DNA of 64,000 bases from Bifidobacterium apousia (GTDB lineage Bacteria > Actinomycetota > Actinomycetes > Actinomycetales > Bifidobacteriaceae). A model generated the notes under the pieces. It had not been told where the DNA came from. It searched no databases and saw only the letters and a program-made list of their open reading frames with translations. Both the position numbers and the translations under genes were made by a program. The stretch lies in the NCBI RefSeq assembly GCF_007559275.1, contig NZ_VMHK01000003.1, positions 160,565 to 224,564 on the forward strand, given 5' to 3'. Of the stretch, positions 58,901 through 64,000 are shown one piece after another (within the stretch, counting starts at the first letter, position 1; every line of letters begins with the position of its first letter).

Positions 58901-59493
58901 CTTGGGGACTCAACAGCCCCGGTGTGCTGGGCGACAACACCACGACTGATCGGCATTCCCCCATTCAAGTGGTCGATTCTGCCAAGTCCACGAATTCGGC
59001 CGGACCCTGGCTGCACGCCGTGCAGGTGAACGCCGCATTTTACCATTCGCTGGCAATCGACTCGGACGGGATCGCCCGAGCATGGGGAAACAACAACACT
59101 GGTCAGCTTGGCAATCCTGACGCAGGAAGTCAGAGTCTATTCCCCGTGCCGGTGGCGTTCAACCTACAGCCTGTGATTACCGGGGCCATATTCGACACCA
59201 GCCCCGGCACGAACCTGAATCCTGTAAGCAACAGCAACAGCGTCACCGTGCTCACACCCCCGCACCAGCCGGGCCCGGTCACAGTCAGCGTCGACTACAC
59301 GCTGGGTGGCAAGGCTCAAAGTCCCGTCACCTCACTCAGTTACACGTACACGCCTACAGGCGTGCTGCCCAGGGCTGGTGGGGAAGGCGTCATACTCTCC
59401 CTGGCCGCCAGCATGACCAGCATGGGCGCAGTGCTGGCCTCACGCCGACACCGGAGAGAAACGCAACGGTTCCTACATACTTCACACGAGTAA
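55927..59493 (+). CDS. RCC1-repeat surface protein, paralogue 2, phase ON
   Basis: A 1188-residue protein read through a 14-G tract (56050-56063), which encodes Gly residues after the signal peptide (MRIGSRLRSL...VEAEA). Order: Ser/Thr/Pro linker, InlB-type repeat (HTVRFDPADG...LTARW), degenerate propeller, second InlB-type repeat (YKVSFNTAGGSQ...LTAHW), about seven RCC1 blades (HSLAVGSDGYVYAWGNNSHG type), IPT-like domain and sorting signal LPRAGGEG at ~1147 with hydrophobic helix and RRHRRE tail. Expected to be sortase-anchored and exposed. Its signal peptide and promoter differ from the other copies. Confidence 0.88.
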   Translation: MRIGSRLRSLTFVIILLLLLSGLGMVEAEAETDAGTESMFIGGGGGRQTPRVAKQTPATLPSSTTGTPLPSPSPLTTASPLSPTTPSPDTPSSSTDSPGSADSASTRPSRQTDDQAAHTVRFDPADGSKPTQATVKTGTLAAPPEKNPQREGSRFDGWTLDDQPFDFQTPILQDTTLTARWTKATDWTLSPNHGPSSGARPTISPPDKQEPSYTSIHTADSQFIGLTGDGNIYIWAQDGTSKQIAPPAQASEGFYYLQAAAGSQWQAALGSDQHIYTWTSQQPTPTILDTDGNIRFTSISTSDDRLLAVDQQGRVHNFQASQADSRNMKPTEQSTISLSGQAQAILAVASPSRTLIVDADGQAWSWKPGQAGNTKPSPIMQDQGVRIIQTAALSQGLLLLDADGHTRYLADSTTSAKAVNLPDSKKASRISASNDQAIITDKDGHLWFWKPGETHARADNGKQHYMQAVRIGNEIAALDRRGSLCQWSIDAQGLPSKPTKIDSTTAPTLESASLDGQALTLSKTGDTWQADVPARNPGPAVITITGMQGDKPFTRSLDYTVDQTLTRAVQSGSTYKVSFNTAGGSQAPQPQQVTYPFGRVQRPYPDPTRSGYQFDGWFIGNAAYDFSKPITDNLTLTAHWTYKDPNNTWRINPDTGSQLGHETTTITPPTSQGIRFNQTSSSRDAFGDFALAVGSDGNAYAWGNNTIGQLGDGTNTNRTKPVKVKKPTGVPASFTYVQVNAGNSHSLAVGSDGYVYAWGNNSHGELGNGSSGGSSNIPVRVMDPNNAGKGLTALQVSGGGEHSLAIDANGKTWSWGINYYGQLGRSANINTYAPNPIPRQVQYPSAAGTLQIMQVSAGTWHSLAVDTNGRIWTWGWNQYGQLGNSTNSGQTSPNPTPMQVDYPYSAGAVEAIQVSAGDEHSLAVDSRGNVWAWGLNQVGQLGNSTNTGSTTANPVPLQVQYPKSAGTGLKTVQVSAGGGHSMAVDSKGNAWAWGLNSPGVLGDNTTTDRHSPIQVVDSAKSTNSAGPWLHAVQVNAAFYHSLAIDSDGIARAWGNNNTGQLGNPDAGSQSLFPVPVAFNLQPVITGAIFDTSPGTNLNPVSNSNSVTVLTPPHQPGPVTVSVDYTLGGKAQSPVTSLSYTYTPTGVLPRAGGEGVILSLAASMTSMGAVLASRRHRRETQRFLHTSHE
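56050..56063 (+). repeat. Phase-variable poly-G tract (14 G), ON
   Basis: Fourteen G in codons 42-46 of paralogue 2. The count is 2 modulo 3, so reading continues GGT-CGT-CAG-ACC into the main frame. A hairpin GGGGTC-GTCA-GACCCC covers the tract end (56060-56075). Confidence 0.92.
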
Positions 59494-59544
59494 GAAGGCC
59501 GGTAGATGGGTCAACCCCCGTCCACCCGCCTCAACAAGGGCGCA

Positions 59545-59615
59545 TGGAGGAAAGTGTCATACAAGGCTCTATCCCCAAGGAGCCGACACTCCTCCCGCGC
59601 CCCCACCACACTTCT
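59545..59615 (+). repeat. Repeated 3' flank, copy 2
   Basis: Same block as 55464-55539, with a few substitutions and a short deletion (AAGGAGCCGACACTCCTCCC then CGCGCCCCCACCACACTTCT). Confidence 0.8.
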
Positions 59616-59802
59616 ATCGACGATAATACGGGCGAGCTGCTCTCGTTCCCGCCTGAGACAGATGTTGACGTGGCCAGTCTCACTAAGGTCACATGACTCC
59701 AAACCAGCTCAGCTCACATCCTTGCCTCACGGCTTGGCATAATTGCTTTGAACAACAGCATTCCACCAACTGAGGATGATTATTGTCACGGGACTGCTGA
59801 AC

Positions 59803-59998
59803 TAGCTTATGTGTATTGTTTGCTGGATGGGTGGTATGGTGAAAAACAGGGGTAACGGAAAGACGGCTGGCTTCCGCCATGGTTCCTGCGATCCGGTACA
59901 GATTCGGCGTTGAAAGACAGGGCAGCTTTCCGGCAAAGACGACATTTATCAGCGAGCTGTTGGCTTCGCTTGGTGTTTGGTGAAGGGGTTTACAAGTC
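59803..59998 (+). repeat. Repeated 5' flank, copy 2 (before paralogue 3)
   Basis: The more diverged copy of the 5' flank at 51759-51969. The final 30 bp (CGCTTGGTGTTTGGTGAAGG plus GGTTTACAAGTC) match copies 1 and 3 best, which marks the ribosome-binding region. Confidence 0.75.
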
Positions 59999-62900
59999 AT
60001 GCACCTGGTTTCCCAACTGCGTCGCATCATGGCGATGATGATCATCCTGCTGGGCCTGCTGGCAGGCCTGGGCGTCGCATCCGCCCAGTCGGACGCTCCC
60101 ATCCCCTCCGGGGCAGGGGGTCTTCAGACCCCTCGCGTAGCTGACGGAGCCTCCGCCACGCGCCCCAGCAACGCAACAGACACGCCGCTTTCCTCGCCAT
60201 CACCCATACAAGCCACCACGCCACTAAGCCCCACGCCAGGCGCCCAGCCATCGACGACGGGCACGCCGGACAGCACAGACCCCGCTCCGGCCAAATCGGC
60301 CGACAAGACAGAGGATCAGGCTTCGCATACGGTGCGCTTCGACCCGGCCGACGGCAGCAAGCCAACACAGGAGACCGTCAAAACCGGCACCCTCGCCACT
60401 CCCCCGCAACAGAACCCCCAACGTGAAAGCTTCCGATTCGACGGATGGACGCTTGACGGCCGGCCCTTTGACTTCCGGACCCCCGTCCTCCAGGACATGA
60501 CCTTGAAAGCGCAATGGACAAAAACCACGGACTGGACGCTGAACCCGGACCACGGGCCCGCCACCGGAACCGTCCTGACCATCAGCCCGCCCGACAGGCA
60601 GGAACCTCAATTCGCCAGCATCCACACTGCAGGAGAGCAGACTCTCGGCCTGACCGGGGACGGCCGCATCCACACATGGACGCAGGACGGCACACCCAGG
60701 CAGGTTCCCTCACCCGCCCAGGCTCCCGACGGGTTCCGCTACCTGCAGGCCGCAGCCGGCAGCCGCCGGCAGGCGGCCCTCGGATCCGACCAGCGGATCT
60801 ACACCTGGAACAGCCAACAACCCACGCCCACGATCCTCGACACCGGCCAGGATGCCGGGTTCACCAGCATCAGCATCACCGATAATCGGCTCCTGGCAGT
60901 GGACCGGCAGGGACAAATCCGCGCCTATCAGGCCAGGGATGCCGACAGCCAGGACCCGAACCCGAAACTCATACAGCAGGCCACAACCAGCCTGCCCGGG
61001 AAAGCGCAGGCCGTGACCGCCGTCGCCTCCGGCAGACGGATCCTCATCGTGGACGCGGACGGGCATGCCTGGACGTGGGACACGAGCAGCACCGGCAATA
61101 TCAAGCCCGCACGCGTCAAGCAGAAGCCGGGCACGCGCACCGTCCAAGCCCAAGCCCTCAACCAAGGGTTCCTCCTGAATGAGAACGGGCAGGCCTGGTA
61201 CCTGGCCGAAGGCGAGAACACCCCCACAGCCGCCGGCCTGCCCGACGGCACGCAGATCAGCAGAATCAACGGCAGCGGCGACCAGGCCACGATCATCGAC
61301 AAGGACGGCCACGTATGGGCCTGGAAGCCCGGCGAAACGCCCACCCGCGCGGACGACGGAAGCCAGCAGTACATGCAGGCCACCGCTGCCGGCGGCAGGA
61401 TCACCGCCATCAACAGGCAGGGCGGCTTGTTCGCGTGGAATCCGGACACCCAAAGCAATCAAGGCAAGCCAACCAAAGTCGACACCACCCAGGCGCCCAC
61501 CCTGGAATCAGCCAGCATGGACAGCCAGGCATTGACGCTCAGCAGGAACAACGACTCGTGGCAGACTGACATGCCCGCCCGCAAGCCCGGGCAAGCCGCC
61601 ATCCTCATCGCTGGCAGCCAGGACGGCCAGCCCTTCACCAGAAGCCTGAAGTACACGGTCGACCAGCTTCTGACCAGAGACGACCAGCAGGGCACGACCC
61701 ACACCATCACTTTCAATGCGGCCGGTGGAAGCCCCGAACCAGCAGACCAGAGTTTCTCCACCCCGAACGACAGGGTGAAGCGGCCCTTCCCCAACCCCAC
61801 GCGTAAAGGCTACCTGTTCGACGGATGGTTCATCGGGCAGGTCGCCTACGATTTCAGCAAGCCCGTCACCACAGACCTAACCCTGACCGCCAAGTGGACG
61901 ACGGAAAACCGGAACACCACGTGGAAAATCAGCCCCGACAAGGGCAGTCAGGCGGGCCAAGAATACACCACCATCACCCCGCCAGACAGCACCAGCGGCT
62001 TCAGATTCAGCCAGGTCAGCGCATCAAAGAACTCCGAGTCTATTCCTCTAGGTTTTTCCTTGGCTATGGGCAGCGATGGGAACGCATACGCCTGGGGAAG
62101 CAACAAGAATGGCCGGCTCGGCGACGGGACAACCACTCAAAGGACTGCACCGGTCAAGGTGAGCAAGCCTGCAAACACACCTCCGGATTTCAACTACGTG
62201 CAGTTCAGCGCAGGAGGCGATCATTCGCTGGCTGTAGGCAGCGACGGAAACGCTTACGCCTGGGGAGACAACACCTATGGCCGGCTCGGCGACGGGACGG
62301 AAACCGACCGGCATACGCCGATCAAGGTGGACAAGCCTGCAAACACGCCTCCGGATTTCACCTACGTGCAGGTCAGCAGCGGACGATATCATTCGCTGGC
62401 CTTGGGCAGCGACGGAAACGCCTACGCCTGGGGACACAACCCCTATGGCGAGCTCGGCGACGGGACGGAAACCGACCGGCATACGCCGATCAAGGTGGAC
62501 AAGCCTGCAAACACGCCTCCGGATTTCACCTTCGTGCAGATCAGCGGCGGATGGCAGCAGTCGCTGGCCTTGGGCAGCGACGGAAACGCCTACGGTTGGG
62601 GATTCAACAGCTATGGCGAGCTGGGCGACGGGACGACCACTGAAAGGACCAGGCCGGTCAAGGTGAGCAAGCCTGCAAACACGCCTCCGGATTTCACCTA
62701 CGTGCAGATCAGCGAAGGATGCGATCATTCGCTGGCCGTGGGCAGCGACGGGAACGCCTACGCCTGGGGGTACAACGAGTATGGCGAGCTCGGCAACAAC
62801 ACCACCAGCGGCACTAACGCGAACCTTGTTCCTGCGCGCGTGCACGATCCAAACAGCCCCGCCGATGAGAGCAAAGGACTAAAAGCCGTACAAATCAGCG

Positions 62901-63349
62901 GCGGATGGGACCATTCGCTGGCCGTGGGCAGCGATGGAAACGCCTACGGCTGGGGAAGAAACAGCTATGGTCAGCTCAGCGATGGGACCACATACCTCAG
63001 GTCGGCTCCTACGTTGGTGGTGTTCAATCTGGTACCGGTGATCACCGACGTCGTATTCGACACAAGGTCCTCGCCGAACCTGACGCGCGGCGATAAAGGC
63101 AGCGTGACCGTGCTCACGCCTGCACACGTGCCGGGAACGGTCACAGTCAGAGTAATCTGCAAGCTCGGCGTCTTATCCCCAAGCACCTACCTCAGATACA
63201 CGTATACGCCCCTGGGTGCACTCCCCCAGGCAGGCGGGGAAGGAATCCTGCTCGCCCTGGCCACCGGCATGACCGGTATGGGCGGGGTCCTGGCATCCCG
63301 CCGCCATCGGAGGGAAACACGCCAACTGTCACAAGCTTCGCACGAGTAA
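59999..63349 (+). CDS. RCC1-repeat surface protein, paralogue 3, fixed ON
   Basis: A 1116-residue protein. Signal peptide 1-30 (MHLVSQLRRI...GVASAQ), Pro/Ser/Thr-rich linker to ~108, InlB-type repeat from ~110 (HTVRFDPADGSKP), degenerate propeller, second InlB-type repeat from ~568 (HTITFNAAGGSP), RCC1 blades ~686-1000 (HSLAVGSDGNAYAWGDNTYG), IPT-like domain, then LPQAG at 1075-1079, a hydrophobic helix and a basic tail. The poly-G site is replaced by CCGGGGCAGGGGG (SGAGG), too short and broken to slip. Two 168-bp units with GACGGGACGG (62291, 62459) are almost identical. Confidence 0.9.
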   Translation: MHLVSQLRRIMAMMIILLGLLAGLGVASAQSDAPIPSGAGGLQTPRVADGASATRPSNATDTPLSSPSPIQATTPLSPTPGAQPSTTGTPDSTDPAPAKSADKTEDQASHTVRFDPADGSKPTQETVKTGTLATPPQQNPQRESFRFDGWTLDGRPFDFRTPVLQDMTLKAQWTKTTDWTLNPDHGPATGTVLTISPPDRQEPQFASIHTAGEQTLGLTGDGRIHTWTQDGTPRQVPSPAQAPDGFRYLQAAAGSRRQAALGSDQRIYTWNSQQPTPTILDTGQDAGFTSISITDNRLLAVDRQGQIRAYQARDADSQDPNPKLIQQATTSLPGKAQAVTAVASGRRILIVDADGHAWTWDTSSTGNIKPARVKQKPGTRTVQAQALNQGFLLNENGQAWYLAEGENTPTAAGLPDGTQISRINGSGDQATIIDKDGHVWAWKPGETPTRADDGSQQYMQATAAGGRITAINRQGGLFAWNPDTQSNQGKPTKVDTTQAPTLESASMDSQALTLSRNNDSWQTDMPARKPGQAAILIAGSQDGQPFTRSLKYTVDQLLTRDDQQGTTHTITFNAAGGSPEPADQSFSTPNDRVKRPFPNPTRKGYLFDGWFIGQVAYDFSKPVTTDLTLTAKWTTENRNTTWKISPDKGSQAGQEYTTITPPDSTSGFRFSQVSASKNSESIPLGFSLAMGSDGNAYAWGSNKNGRLGDGTTTQRTAPVKVSKPANTPPDFNYVQFSAGGDHSLAVGSDGNAYAWGDNTYGRLGDGTETDRHTPIKVDKPANTPPDFTYVQVSSGRYHSLALGSDGNAYAWGHNPYGELGDGTETDRHTPIKVDKPANTPPDFTFVQISGGWQQSLALGSDGNAYGWGFNSYGELGDGTTTERTRPVKVSKPANTPPDFTYVQISEGCDHSLAVGSDGNAYAWGYNEYGELGNNTTSGTNANLVPARVHDPNSPADESKGLKAVQISGGWDHSLAVGSDGNAYGWGRNSYGQLSDGTTYLRSAPTLVVFNLVPVITDVVFDTRSSPNLTRGDKGSVTVLTPAHVPGTVTVRVICKLGVLSPSTYLRYTYTPLGALPQAGGEGILLALATGMTGMGGVLASRRHRRETRQLSQASHE

Positions 63350-63355
63350 GAGAGA

Positions 63356-63392
63356 GGCCGGGGGCGGTGTATCAATCCCCCCGCCCCGGGCC
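63356..63392 (+). terminator. Hairpin after RCC1 paralogue 3
   Basis: GGCC-GGGGGCGG pairs with CCGCCCC-GGGCC with one bulge, around a TGTATCAATCCC loop. The same structure stands after paralogue 1. There is no T run, so termination efficiency is uncertain. Confidence 0.5.
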
Positions 63393-63410
63393 TACACAGG
63401 GGGAAAGGAC

Positions 63411-63484
63411 AGGGAGGAACGTGTCCATCAAGGCTTAAACCTCAAGAGAGCCGACACCCCCTCCCGCGCCCCCAACACACTTTT
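63411..63484 (+). repeat. Repeated 3' flank, copy 3
   Basis: Matches 55464-55539 (GAGAGCCGACACCCCCTCCC and CGCGCCCCCAACACACTTTT), again shortly after an RCC1 stop. Confidence 0.8.
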
Positions 63485-63662
63485 ATCTGCTGGAGTTCAG
63501 GGCAGGCTGCACACCCACATTCAGAAAAAGGAGAGAAACAAAGAAACACAGACAGGCCGACATATGAAGCTTACAGCACTCAGTCAGGCAAGTCGCCGTT
63601 CATTCCCTACAACCTCATAATTTCGTAAACAATCGCTTTTCCCCAATTGCCGCGCTCATTGT

Positions 63663-63874
63663 CGTCGGGCGATTGGTTCTGGCTTGTGTGTTGTCTGCGG
63701 ACTGGGTGGTAAGGTGAAAAGCGGGGGACGTCGAGAAGACTACTGGCTTATGCCACGGTTCCTGCAATCCGATGCAGGGTTGGCGGTGGCAAGCAGCATG
63801 GCTTTCCGGCAGCAGAACTTTATTAGGCAGGCGGTGTTGATACCGCTTGGTGTTGGTGAAGGGGTTTACAAGTT
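63663..63874 (+). repeat. Repeated 5' flank, copy 3 (before paralogue 4)
   Basis: Closest match to 51759-51969, including GTGAAAAGCGGGGGA, GTCGAGAAGAC, AGAACTTTATTAGGCAGGCG and the CGCTTGGTG ribosome-site region. Confidence 0.82.
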
Positions 63875-64000
63875 ATGCATGTGGTTTCCCAACTGCGTCG
63901 CACGTTGGCTATGACGACCGTCCTGATCAGCCTGCTGGCAGGCCTGGGCGTCGCATCCGCCCAGGCGGACGCTCCCATACTCACCGGGGGGGGGGGGTCG
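63875..64000 (+). CDS. RCC1-repeat surface protein, paralogue 4 (5' end only), predicted OFF
   Basis: ATG 63875 starts a signal peptide almost identical to paralogue 1 (MHVVSQLRRT...GVASAQADAPILT) followed by 12 G (63986-63997) and TCG at the window edge. If the sequence continues as in paralogue 1, 12 G is the OFF count. Only 42 codons are visible, so the downstream domains are inferred from the paralogues. Confidence 0.7.
   Translation, partial: MHVVSQLRRTLAMTTVLISLLAGLGVASAQADAPILTGGGGS
63986..63997 (+). repeat. Phase-variable poly-G tract (12 G), predicted OFF
   Basis: Twelve G starting at codon 38 of paralogue 4, exactly the position and count of paralogue 1. The downstream frame is outside the window. 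Confidence 0.85.

Larger units (their letters stand above)
59494..59998. other. Intergenic region between paralogues 2 and 3
   Basis: About 505 bp. It contains the repeated 3' block (59545-59615), a unique stretch of ~190 bp in which I see nothing definite, and the repeated 5' flank (59803-59998) leading to paralogue 3. No small gene is supported. Confidence 0.6.
63350..63874. other. Intergenic region between paralogues 3 and 4
   Basis: About 525 bp. It has a GC-rich hairpin right after the stop (63356-63392), the repeated 3' block (63411-63484), ~180 bp of unassigned sequence, and the repeated 5' flank (63663-63874). Confidence 0.6.

Overview
The window is GC-rich, densely coded DNA from an actinobacterium, most likely a Bifidobacterium. 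The reasons are two WhiB regulators, CarD, paired LytR-CpsA-Psr (LCP) proteins, a UPF0182 membrane protein, an actinobacterial LexA box (TCGAAC-N4-GTTCGA), a PdtaS-type kinase and the overall gene set. The species cannot be fixed from sequence alone; a bee-gut type bifidobacterium is a guess.

Layout. 1-10 kb: folD (cut by the left edge), a metal-type ABC transporter behind a Zur-like box, carD-ispF, an OmpR/histidine-kinase pair, an SOS-controlled umuDC-like operon, comF, a HAD phosphatase and a zincin-like protein without its metal motif. 10-22 kb: the cell-envelope block DUF5719 / large glycosyltransferase / whiB, facing two LCP genes, an EccC/FtsK-like ATPase and a second whiB, then a PdtaS-like kinase. 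22-38 kb: PAQR/hemolysin III protein, greA, FKBP, tRNA-Leu(UAA), ppx/gppA, DUF501, ftsB-like, eno, mfd, pth, GNAT, UPF0182, a GT4 glycosyltransferase and a flavodoxin-fold oxidoreductase. 38-44 kb: an ABC transporter (fused double permease plus ATPase) preceded by an M-box (Mg2+) riboswitch, two crcB/fluC genes preceded by a fluoride riboswitch, and an SBF-type symporter. 44-46.7 kb: an AT-rich island carrying a single KAP-family P-loop NTPase, foreign in composition and a candidate phage-defence gene. 46.7-51.7 kb: L,D-transpeptidase, alpha/beta hydrolase, ychF, proC and a proline-iminopeptidase-like enzyme.

51.7-64 kb: the most striking region. Four tandem paralogues encode large secreted, sortase-anchored proteins built from InlB-type repeats and RCC1 beta-propeller repeats. 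Three carry a poly-G tract just after the signal peptide. Tract length sets the reading frame: copy 1 has 12 G and is OFF, copy 2 has 14 G and is ON, copy 4 has 12 G and is predicted OFF. Copy 3 has an interrupted tract and is fixed ON. In copies 1 and 2 the tract ends in a short hairpin, and the 5' and 3' flanks of the genes are themselves repeated. This looks like a contingency locus that varies surface proteins by slipped-strand mispairing and possibly by recombination between copies.
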